A stretch of DNA of 64,000 nucleotides from Companilactobacillus allii (lineage in GTDB: Bacteria > Bacillota > Bacilli > Lactobacillales > Lactobacillaceae). A model generated the notes under the pieces. That model was not told the DNA's origin. It did not search any database and saw nothing but the letters and a program-made list of their open reading frames with translations. The position numbers and the translations under genes are program-made. The stretch covers positions 1,478,053 through 1,542,052 of the forward strand of contig NZ_CP019323.1 of the NCBI RefSeq assembly GCF_001971585.1, read 5' to 3'. Below are positions 45,659 through 53,678 of the stretch, piece after piece (position 1 is the stretch's first letter; every line of letters begins with the position of its first letter).

Positions 45659-48256
45659 ATGTTAAAGAGTTCTAATAAAGATACAAAACAAAATGATGTA
45701 GGTCCAGTTATTAATGAAATGGTTGTAAAAGCCCAAAAGGCTTTGAACATTATGGACAGTTATACACAAGAACAAGTTGATCACATCGTTCATCATATGG
45801 CGATTGCTGGATTGAATGCCAGTTTGAAGTTGGCAAAGTTGGCACATGAAGAAACTGGTCGTGGTGTTACAGAGGACAAAGTTATCAAGAATATGTTCGC
45901 AACTGAGGAGATCTGGCACTCGATCAAGCGTGATAAGACTGTTGGTATCATTGAAGATGACAAGGAACATCGTTTGATAAAGGTTGCCGAACCACTAGGT
46001 GTATTAGCGGGTGTAACACCTGTAACAAATCCTACTTCTACAACAATGTTCAAATCATTAATTGCCTTAAAAACACGCAATCCAATTATATTTGGATTCC
46101 ATCCACAAGCTCAAAAATCATCAGTTGCCGCAGCAAAAGTAATGCTAGAAGCTGCAGTAGATGCGGGTGCACCAGAGAATGTGATCCAATGGATCGATAA
46201 GCCAAGTATTGAAGCTACTTCAGCATTGATGAATCATCCAGATGTTGCTAGTGTACTTGCTACTGGGGGACCTGGTATGGTCAAGGCTGCTTATTCAACG
46301 GGTAAACCAGCACTTGGTGTTGGTCCTGGTAATGGTCCAGCATATATTGAAAAGACAGCAAATATAAAACGTGCAGTAAATGATATCGTATTATCCAAGA
46401 CATTTGATAATGGTATGGTTTGTGCTTCAGAGAATAGTGCCATTGTTGATCAAGATATTTATAACGAAGTTAAGGAACAATTAGAAAAGAACAAAGTTTA
46501 CTTTATTAAAAAGGCTGATCATAAAGCATTGGCAGACGCAATGTTCAGACCAGAAGGCGGTGTCAAAGGACCTATAGCTGGTAAATCAGCAGTTGAGATT
46601 GCTAAATTGGCTGGTATAAAAGTTCCAGATGATACTAAAGTTATTGGTGTTGAAATCACAGGAATTGGACCAAGTGAGCCATTGTCAGCTGAGAAACTTT
46701 CACCTGTTTTATCTGTATTCAAGTCTAAGGATCACAAGGACGCTTTTGATAAAGCCGACAAATTATTACACTTTGGAGGATTAGGTCATACGGTTGCCAT
46801 TCATACTATGGATGAAGATCTAGCCACTGAATTTGGTGTCAAGATGAAGGCTAGTCGTGTGCTAGTTAACACACCTGCTGCCATTGGTGGTATCGGTAAT
46901 TTGTATAATGAAATGATTCCTTCATTGACATTGGGTACAGGATCATGGGGGAAGAATTCAGTTTCACATAACGTTTCATCATTTGATTTGCTTAATATTA
47001 AGACAATCGCAAGACGGAGAAACAATATGCAATGGATTAAACAACCTCGTGTTTACTTTGAAAAAACTTCAGTACGTTATCTAGAAGATCTAGAAGGAAT
47101 GAGTCGTGCCTTTATTGTTTGTGACCCAGTTATGGTTCAATTGGGATATGTTAATACAATTGTTGATGAATTGAAGCGTAGCAAGACAAATGTTGAATAT
47201 TCAATGTTTTCAGATGTTGACTCTAAAGTTACTACTGACATGGTTCAACGTGGTGTTACACAAATGAAATTATTTAAACCAGATACGATCATTGCACTTG
47301 GTGGTGGCACAACAATGGATGCCGCAAAAGATATGTGGCTATTTTATGAACACCCAGATGTTGACTTATTTGGTGCTAAGCAAGGATTCATTGATATTAG
47401 AAAGCGTACATACAAATTCCCTAAGCCTGAAAAGACTCAATTTGTAGCTATTCCTACAACGTTTGGTACTGGATCAGAAGTTACACCATTTACTTCAATA
47501 ATTGATTCTAAGACAAATATTAAATATCCAATAGCTGATTATTCATTAACACCGGATGTAGCGATTGTAGATTCACAATTTGTTGAAACAATGCCAAAGG
47601 ATGTTATTGCTGAATCTGGATTGGATGTTTTGAACAATGCTATTGAATCATATGTTTCAAACATGGCATCAGATTATACAAGACCATATGCATTGCAGGC
47701 CATTAAATTAGTCTTTGATAATTTAGTCAAAGCTTATAATGGTGATCCAGATGCACAAGAGGAAATGCATAATGCTTCAACTTTGGCAGGGATGTCATTT
47801 GGTAATGCATTTGCTGGGGTTGGTCATTCTATTACAGATGTTTTGAACAATGAATTTGGTATTAGACATGGCTTAGCTTCTATCGTTGCTTTACCACAAG
47901 TTATTAAATATAACTTTGAACAACCTACAAAGATTGCTATGTGGCCTAAGTATGAAAACTTTAGAGCTGATGAAGATTATGCTGTTATTGCACGTTCAAT
48001 TGGCTTGGATGGTAAAGGAAATGCTGAATTACGCGATATGTTGATCAATAAGATTGTTGAATTAGCACATGGTGTGAATGTTAAAATGAGTCTTAAAGAA
48101 AATGGAATAAAAAAGGCCGATTTTGATAAAAAAGTTGATGATCTATCCGAAGCAGCATTTGCAGATCAATTCTCATTTGCTAATCCTAAAGAACCATTGA
48201 TTTCAGAATTAAAACAAGTTTTGATAAATGCTTATGAAGGTAAAGGTATCAAATAG
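45659..48256 (+). CDS. adhE: Bifunctional acetaldehyde-CoA/alcohol dehydrogenase AdhE
   Basis: An 865-residue fusion reducing acetyl-CoA to ethanol and regenerating NAD+. Residues 1-440 are the aldehyde dehydrogenase, with catalytic Cys in FDNGMVCASENSAI and GVGPGNGPAYIE. Residues 450-865 are the Fe-type alcohol dehydrogenase (ALGGGTTMDAAKDMW, TFGTGSEVTPF). The metal site is unusual: the stretch that normally reads D-x-x-x-H is SGLDVLNNAIE, giving Asn for one iron-ligand His, and GVGHSITD has Asp where CHSMAH has its second His. The other ligands (GVGHS, IRHGLAS) are kept. The ALDH half looks normal. GGAGG precedes the ATG. Confidence 0.95.
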   Translation: MLKSSNKDTKQNDVGPVINEMVVKAQKALNIMDSYTQEQVDHIVHHMAIAGLNASLKLAKLAHEETGRGVTEDKVIKNMFATEEIWHSIKRDKTVGIIEDDKEHRLIKVAEPLGVLAGVTPVTNPTSTTMFKSLIALKTRNPIIFGFHPQAQKSSVAAAKVMLEAAVDAGAPENVIQWIDKPSIEATSALMNHPDVASVLATGGPGMVKAAYSTGKPALGVGPGNGPAYIEKTANIKRAVNDIVLSKTFDNGMVCASENSAIVDQDIYNEVKEQLEKNKVYFIKKADHKALADAMFRPEGGVKGPIAGKSAVEIAKLAGIKVPDDTKVIGVEITGIGPSEPLSAEKLSPVLSVFKSKDHKDAFDKADKLLHFGGLGHTVAIHTMDEDLATEFGVKMKASRVLVNTPAAIGGIGNLYNEMIPSLTLGTGSWGKNSVSHNVSSFDLLNIKTIARRRNNMQWIKQPRVYFEKTSVRYLEDLEGMSRAFIVCDPVMVQLGYVNTIVDELKRSKTNVEYSMFSDVDSKVTTDMVQRGVTQMKLFKPDTIIALGGGTTMDAAKDMWLFYEHPDVDLFGAKQGFIDIRKRTYKFPKPEKTQFVAIPTTFGTGSEVTPFTSIIDSKTNIKYPIADYSLTPDVAIVDSQFVETMPKDVIAESGLDVLNNAIESYVSNMASDYTRPYALQAIKLVFDNLVKAYNGDPDAQEEMHNASTLAGMSFGNAFAGVGHSITDVLNNEFGIRHGLASIVALPQVIKYNFEQPTKIAMWPKYENFRADEDYAVIARSIGLDGKGNAELRDMLINKIVELAHGVNVKMSLKENGIKKADFDKKVDDLSEAAFADQFSFANPKEPLISELKQVLINAYEGKGIK

Positions 48257-48306
48257 ACAAAATAAAAGAGCTCCCAGCTAAAAACTGGAAGCTCTTTTAT
48301 TTTGTC
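48256..48306. terminator. Long bidirectional terminator
   Basis: GACAAAATAAAAGAGCT pairs with AGCTCTTTTATTTTGTC, and an inner CCAG/CTGG extends the stem. A/T runs flank the core on both sides, so it can end both adhE and the convergent deaminase gene; it fills the whole gap between their stop codons. Confidence 0.88.
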
Positions 48307-49326
48307 CTAAAATGCTTTTACAAAGTCATCAATAGCCCTTAAGTACGTATTTTTTTGGAAGTCGCTGATCCATGATGTTTCGAATGAATTCCTAGCAAAA
48401 ATAACTAACTGTTGGGCAGTTAAATCATATTTTTTGGCTATTGCTTCATAATTATCGGCGATATAACCTCCGAAATAGGCTGGATCATCAGAATTAATTG
48501 AAACTTTTACACCTTGTTCCATTAATTCCACTATCTCTTTGCCTTTCATGTCATTGGTTACGAATCCGTTGGAGAGTGGACAGCTAGTTAAACCAAGATT
48601 TCGTTGGTTAACCCAATCTACTAGGTCTTGGTTTTCAACGATATTAGTACCGTGGTCTAGTCTTTCCACATTTATAATTTCAAGAGCTTGTTTTATGTGA
48701 TCTATAGAGTCTACTTGGTCAATGTCGGCATGCATCGTTGTGTGATATCCAGAAGATATAGCATTACTAAATGGACTAATAAACTTCAAAGGTGGATTGT
48801 GATGCTCATCAGAGTCTAAACCAACGCCTAGGATCATATTACGGTATGGTTTTGCCATATTTAGGACTTCATTAGCATAGTTAGCAGACATATCACGTAA
48901 GAAACACATAATTAAATGTGCATCTACATTAAATGCTCTGGCATCAATACAAGCACGGTAATATCCGTTTATGAATACGTCAAATGGGATTCCTCGTGTT
49001 AAATGTGCTTGAGGATCAAAGAACATTTCGACATGTTTCACACCATCTTTTTTAGCATGTTTTAAATATGCCATTGCTAATTGATAGAAATCGTCTTCTG
49101 TTTGCAAAACTGCCATTCCGGGATAATAAACGTTGAGGAATGAAGCGAGTGAATCATATTCATATGTTTTACGTACATCTTCTATTGTAGTTTGTCCGAT
49201 ATCAATACCATTTTTCTTAGCTAATTCAAGTTTCAATTCGGGTTCTAGTGTTCCTTCTAAATGTAAATGAAGTTCGGCTTTTGGTAATCCGTTGATGAAT
49301 TCTCGTGTAATTTTTTTTGGTAACAA
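48307..49326 (-). CDS. Adenosine/adenine deaminase superfamily protein with altered HAGE motif
   Basis: A 339-residue TIM-barrel metallohydrolase. The metal site starts with LPKAELHLHLEGTLEPEL, and FFDPQAHLTRG, DSDEHHNPPLKF, ERLDHGTNIV and INSDDPAYFGGY resemble the adenine deaminase (Aah1-type) branch. The motif that in adenosine and adenine deaminases reads HAGE, with the catalytic Glu, is here MHADIDQVDSI, so Glu is absent. The substrate may therefore differ from adenine or adenosine. The start is TTG 49326 with GAGGAG nine bases upstream; the longer frame adds an unrelated hydrophobic stretch. It is divergent from a purine permease gene. Confidence 0.85.
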   Translation of the reverse strand: MLPKKITREFINGLPKAELHLHLEGTLEPELKLELAKKNGIDIGQTTIEDVRKTYEYDSLASFLNVYYPGMAVLQTEDDFYQLAMAYLKHAKKDGVKHVEMFFDPQAHLTRGIPFDVFINGYYRACIDARAFNVDAHLIMCFLRDMSANYANEVLNMAKPYRNMILGVGLDSDEHHNPPLKFISPFSNAISSGYHTTMHADIDQVDSIDHIKQALEIINVERLDHGTNIVENQDLVDWVNQRNLGLTSCPLSNGFVTNDMKGKEIVELMEQGVKVSINSDDPAYFGGYIADNYEAIAKKYDLTAQQLVIFARNSFETSWISDFQKNTYLRAIDDFVKAF

Positions 49327-49420
49327 TTTTATTAGCTCCTCTAGTAGTGATTTGTTTACAATGTTAAGAATAACAACTATAAAAATAATAATCAACTGGT
49401 TTATTCATAAAAATATTCAT

Positions 49421-49467
49421 TAAACACGAACGATAAATATTTATTTATAAAAAATAATCGTATTTTA
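49421..49467. promoter_or_regulatory. Candidate PurBox pair between the divergent purine genes
   Basis: AAACACGAACGAT resembles the PurR PurBox core (CCGAACAWT), and an inverted weaker match lies around TAATCGTATTTTA, with CG centres 32 bases apart as in PurR-controlled promoters. It lies just upstream of the permease promoter. The second box is degenerate. Confidence 0.4.
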
Positions 49468-49468
49468 C

Positions 49469-49497
49469 TTGATATTATTTTTTAAATTTGAGATACT
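49469..49497 (+). promoter_or_regulatory. Promoter of the purine permease gene
   Basis: TTGATA (49469-49474) and GATACT (49492-49497) are separated by 17 bases, about 54 bases before the permease start codon. Confidence 0.6.
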
Positions 49498-49550
49498 TTT
49501 GGTGTAGAAGAGTACATATATTGCTCTTAACTAAAAGGAGATTAGGTAAA

Positions 49551-50891
49551 ATGGATAGTTCATTAAACCAGAGAAGCTTTATAGAAAAGTTATTTCATTT
49601 GCAAGAAAATGGAACAACAATAAAACGTGAAATTTTAGCAGGGCTGACGACATTTGTCTCGATGGCATATATCTTATTTGTTAATCCGCAGGTATTAGGG
49701 GATGCAGGTATGAATAAAGGAGCTGTTTTCACGGCAACGGCTCTATCAGCTATTTTAGGTTCAGTATTGATGGCATTATTAGCTAATTATCCAATTGCAA
49801 TTGCACCAGGACTTGGTGACAATGCGTTCTTTACTTATTCAGTTGTATTGGCCATGGGAATTCCTTGGCAGACAGCGATGGCTGGAGTATTTATCTCAAG
49901 TATTCTGTTTTTGATTCTTTCATTAGTTAAACTTCGTGAGATCGTTATTGATGCAATTCCTCATGATTTGAAATTAGCCATGGCTTCAGGAATTGGTATC
50001 TTTATTGCTTTTGTTGGTTTCCAAGGTGGAGGTCTTATTACTGGTAGTAAATCTACACTAGTTGCTATGGGATCATTCACAGTACCAACTACATGGTTAA
50101 CGATCTTTGGGTTGATTGTTACCGGTGGATTGATGGCCAAGAAGGTTCCGGGTTCAATCTTTATAGGTATGGTTTTAACAACTATTTTAGGATTAGTAAC
50201 AAAATTGATTCCATTACCAACACACATTGTTTCGACTATTCCAAGTTTAAAACCTACATTTGGTGTTGGAGTTATGCATCTAGGAGATATCATTAATCAA
50301 CCACAATTATGGGCAGTTGTTCTTATTTTCCTATTAGTAGCATTCTTTGATACTGCAGGTACATTGATTGGACTAGCTTCACAGGCTGGATTTATGAAAG
50401 ACAATAAAATGCCACGTATTGGTGGAGCATTAATGGCTGATTCCATTTCAATGCTTGGTGGTTCAGTAATGGGTACAACACCAACAGCAGCATATGTTGA
50501 ATCTAGTGCAGGTATTGCTATTGGTGGTCGTACAGGACTTACTTCATTGGTAGTTGGAGTTTTGTTTGCTCTAGCAATGTTCTTCTCACCACTATTAACG
50601 GTTGTGACTTCAAACGTTACTGCACCTGTTTTGATTATTGTTGGTATCTTAATGGCACAATCAATGAAAGAAATCGATTGGGGTAAATTTGAAATTGCCA
50701 TGCCAGCTTTCTTAACAATTGTTGGTATGCCACTTACATATAACATTTCTTATGGTATTGCCTTTGGATTCTTAGCTTATCCATTAACAATGCTTGCAGC
50801 AGGTAGAAGAAAAGAAATCAATCCAATCATGTATATCTTGTTCTTCGTATTCATTGTTCTACTATATACAATTAATATTCTACCTAAATAG
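49551..50891 (+). CDS. NCS2 AzgA-like purine permease (adenine/guanine/hypoxanthine)
   Basis: A 446-residue membrane protein with about 13 hydrophobic segments. REILAGLTTFVSMAYILFVNP, IAPGLGDNAFFTYSVV and GTTPTAAYVESSAGIAIGGRTGLT are the AzgA/PbuG/PbuO signatures. It imports purine bases by proton symport. ATG 49551 has GGAG and AGGT upstream; the 21 residues before it are not conserved. It is followed 11 bases later by adenine deaminase, so import and deamination are coupled. Confidence 0.92.
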   Translation: MDSSLNQRSFIEKLFHLQENGTTIKREILAGLTTFVSMAYILFVNPQVLGDAGMNKGAVFTATALSAILGSVLMALLANYPIAIAPGLGDNAFFTYSVVLAMGIPWQTAMAGVFISSILFLILSLVKLREIVIDAIPHDLKLAMASGIGIFIAFVGFQGGGLITGSKSTLVAMGSFTVPTTWLTIFGLIVTGGLMAKKVPGSIFIGMVLTTILGLVTKLIPLPTHIVSTIPSLKPTFGVGVMHLGDIINQPQLWAVVLIFLLVAFFDTAGTLIGLASQAGFMKDNKMPRIGGALMADSISMLGGSVMGTTPTAAYVESSAGIAIGGRTGLTSLVVGVLFALAMFFSPLLTVVTSNVTAPVLIIVGILMAQSMKEIDWGKFEIAMPAFLTIVGMPLTYNISYGIAFGFLAYPLTMLAAGRRKEINPIMYILFFVFIVLLYTINILPK

Positions 50892-50902
50892 GAGGCATCA
50901 AC

Positions 50903-52672
50903 TTGCTAGAATTAAATGATTTTAAAGACTTAATTAGAGCTGGAGCGGCACAAATACCAGCAGATCTAGTTATTAAAAATGGACAACTAGTTAATGTGTC
51001 TACTAAAGAGATATATCCAACTGAAGTAGCGATTTATAAAAATAAAATTGTTGCTGTGGATGAGGATGTTTCTGATTACATTGGTGAGAATACCAAGATC
51101 ATTGATGCCAAGCAAAAATATTTGGTTCCAGGGATGATTGATGGTCACATTCATGTAGAGTGTAGTAAGTTGAGTATGACTAGTTTTGCTAAAGCAGTTG
51201 TACCACATGGAACTACAAGTATTATTTCCGGTTTAGATGAATATATTTCAGTAATTGGCTTGAAGGGATTACCAGAAATATTTAAAGAGATTGATAATTC
51301 AAATTTGAAGTTATTCTGGGGAGCACCATTCAAAACTCCCTATACGATTCCACAATCGACTATTGCTGAAAATATCGATTCTGACGTACAACGTGAATTA
51401 TTAAAGCAATCCAATGTATATGGTGTTTGGGAAACTGTACGAGAAGATATTCAAGAATTAGATGAAGATACTTTGAAGACAATGCTTTATGCTAAGGCTG
51501 CACATAAACCAGTTTGGGGATGTTCTCCAATGGCACGTGGTAAAAAACTCAATCAGTATTTAATGAGTGGTGTGCGTGTGGATCATGAGAGTTATGATCA
51601 TGAAGAATTATTGGAAAAAGCTCGTAAGGGCTTGAATGTAGTGGTTAGAGAATCATCTGTGACACACTTCTTAAAAGAAAATATTCGTGCTATTACTGAG
51701 AATAATGCGGATGTCGCAAGTCATGTCAGCTTTTGTACTGATGATGTGACTGCAACTGATATCGCAGAATTGGGTCATTTAGATCATGTTGTTCGCTTGG
51801 CAATTAAGTCTGGGGTCGATCCTTTGACTGCAATCCAAATGGCAACTATCAATTCAGCTCAGGCTTATCGAATTGATGACCAGGTGGGAATTATAGCGCC
51901 AGGTCGTGAGGCAGATATATTATTCGTAAAAAATTTAGATAAGTTTAAAATTTCCAAAGTTATATCTAAAGGAAAAATAGTAGACGAAAAAAAAGTTCCA
52001 GATGTTAAACGTTCACCTGAAATTATGAATTCTGTTAAAGCTAGTGAAGTTAGTGCAAATGATTTTGTTTATAAGGTTGATATTAAAAATGGTACAGCTG
52101 ATGTTGAGACTATTAAGAGTGTTGGTCCCTTTGTTAGAAAACGCCGTGATGTAAAACTAGAAGTTAAAGACCATATAATTCAAATAGATACTAATAAAGA
52201 TGTAGCTTTGGTTTCAGTTATCGAGCGATTTGGAATTAATGGTAATAAATCACTAGGATTCACTTCTGGTTGGGGATTAAAGGCTGGTGCCATGGCGTCA
52301 AGTGCATCACCAGATGATAATAACTTGATTGTTATGGGTGTTAATAATATAGATATGGCATTTGCAGCAAATGAGTTGATTAAACGTGGTGGTGGTCAAA
52401 TTGTTGTTAAAGATGAAAAGGTCTTGAGCTTTTTACCATTGCCCATTGCTGGAATTGTTTCAGAGGCCACTCCAGAAGAATTGGTTTCTCAGGAAAAGAG
52501 TATTTTAAAAGCTGCAAGATCTTTAGGTAGTATGGTAGACGATCCGATGTTTTATATGACCTTTTTACCAATAACTGCTATTCCAGATTTGGCAATTACT
52601 GATCTTGGACCAACAGATTGTATTGCACTGAAAATATTTGATCCAATTTTGAATACAGAAGTGAGCAAGTAA
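50903..52672 (+). CDS. ade: Adenine deaminase
   Basis: A 589-residue amidohydrolase converting adenine to hypoxanthine for purine salvage. It has the metal motif MIDGHIHVECSKL, VDHESYDHEEL with the family His-Glu, SFCTDDVTATDIAELGHLDHV with the metal Asp, and GIIAPGREADILFV; the C-terminal adenine deaminase domain (SLGFTSGWGLKAGAMASS) follows. The active-site residues appear intact. TTG 50903 lies seven bases after AGGAGG. It forms a pair with the permease upstream. Confidence 0.93.
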   Translation: MLELNDFKDLIRAGAAQIPADLVIKNGQLVNVSTKEIYPTEVAIYKNKIVAVDEDVSDYIGENTKIIDAKQKYLVPGMIDGHIHVECSKLSMTSFAKAVVPHGTTSIISGLDEYISVIGLKGLPEIFKEIDNSNLKLFWGAPFKTPYTIPQSTIAENIDSDVQRELLKQSNVYGVWETVREDIQELDEDTLKTMLYAKAAHKPVWGCSPMARGKKLNQYLMSGVRVDHESYDHEELLEKARKGLNVVVRESSVTHFLKENIRAITENNADVASHVSFCTDDVTATDIAELGHLDHVVRLAIKSGVDPLTAIQMATINSAQAYRIDDQVGIIAPGREADILFVKNLDKFKISKVISKGKIVDEKKVPDVKRSPEIMNSVKASEVSANDFVYKVDIKNGTADVETIKSVGPFVRKRRDVKLEVKDHIIQIDTNKDVALVSVIERFGINGNKSLGFTSGWGLKAGAMASSASPDDNNLIVMGVNNIDMAFAANELIKRGGGQIVVKDEKVLSFLPLPIAGIVSEATPEELVSQEKSILKAARSLGSMVDDPMFYMTFLPITAIPDLAITDLGPTDCIALKIFDPILNTEVSK

Positions 52673-52694
52673 GGTTCAGATTTTTAGATAGTAA

Positions 52695-52807
52695 ATGTGC
52701 GCCAAAACACAATTTTCTCAATATAAGCCTAAAAGGCCGATATTTACTTGCGTAAATACCGGTCTTTTAGGCTTATAAACGAAAACTGAACGTGTTTTAG
52801 CGCACTC
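52695..52807. repeat. MITE-like hairpin element, copy B (inverted relative to copy A)
   Basis: About 113 bp nearly identical to the reverse complement of 19793-19906, with ends TGTGCGCCAAAACAC and GAGTGCGCTAAAACACG (inverted). The central stem has two changed positions relative to copy A, one giving a G-T pair and one an A-C mismatch. It again lies between convergent genes and would act as a two-way terminator. Confidence 0.85.
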
Positions 52808-52813
52808 TGCTTT

Positions 52814-53668
52814 TTATTCCCATTTATTTATGAGTTTATTTGTTTCTTTAGTATTGTTTGTAAACAAACTGTCAAATTTATAAATTTTCAATGCATTGTA
52901 GTTGTCATTGTAAGTATCAATTGTCCAGGCATTTGTTTTAAAGCCATTGTGATGAGCCTTCTTTATTAGCTTTTTTGTCCATTGATCTTGATTGATCGAG
53001 ATAAAGGTTATGTACCTTGGAGCATTGTCTATCTCTTCAGTATATTGTCGCTCAGTAACAGAATCTAGCAACCAAAGTATAGGAATCTTCTTTTGAGATT
53101 TCTTACCGTGGAATTCCTTGATACCAGGGATGCTTGAATCCTGCATGATAATATTGTTATTCATTTTGTATTGATTCAAAACCTTTGCTAGCGCTTTTTC
53201 AGTGTCAGTGTTATCTCCAGCACCTTTTTTTGCTTCAATAATATAATGAACGTTTTTATTGTATTTTTTAAAAACATCCCCCAATTGATGAAGTTTTTCG
53301 CCATTTGCTAATTTAACTTTTGCCAATTTATTGGAGTTAGAAGTAGAAATTTTGATATTTTTATTAGTAGTTCGTTTTAAATTATCATCATGTGAAACGT
53401 ACAACTTACCGTCTTTGCTTAACCAAACATCTTGTTCAATATATTGGCTACCATCTTTGATTGCTTGATTGTATCCGGCAAAGGAATGTTCCGGTTCATT
53501 ATAAGGACTTCCACGATGTGAAAATACTAGAGGAGTCTCATTTGATGCATGATTAACGCTTGTTTCAATTGATGTTTTGTTCTTGGCCTTTACTGAGGCG
53601 GAAACTTTTGTAGTTCCAACACCTAATAGAATGGCTGTTAGTATTGCTACAATAGGTAATTTTTTCAT
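52814..53668 (-). CDS. Secreted glycerophosphodiester phosphodiesterase
   Basis: A 284-residue GDPD. Residues 1-27 are a signal peptide (MKKLPIVAILTAILLGVG, cut near VSASVKA). The catalytic motif is FSHRGSPYNEPEHSF, with EQDVWLSKDGKLYVSHDD and IIEAKKG adding metal and phosphate ligands. It would hydrolyse glycerophosphodiesters outside the cell, possibly from lipids or teichoic acid; the target is inferred. GGGATT precedes ATG 53668, which lies 10 bases after the UvrA2 stop, so the two are cotranscribed. Confidence 0.9.
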   Translation of the reverse strand: MKKLPIVAILTAILLGVGTTKVSASVKAKNKTSIETSVNHASNETPLVFSHRGSPYNEPEHSFAGYNQAIKDGSQYIEQDVWLSKDGKLYVSHDDNLKRTTNKNIKISTSNSNKLAKVKLANGEKLHQLGDVFKKYNKNVHYIIEAKKGAGDNTDTEKALAKVLNQYKMNNNIIMQDSSIPGIKEFHGKKSQKKIPILWLLDSVTERQYTEEIDNAPRYITFISINQDQWTKKLIKKAHHNGFKTNAWTIDTYNDNYNALKIYKFDSLFTNNTKETNKLINKWE

Positions 53669-53678
53669 ATTTAATCCC

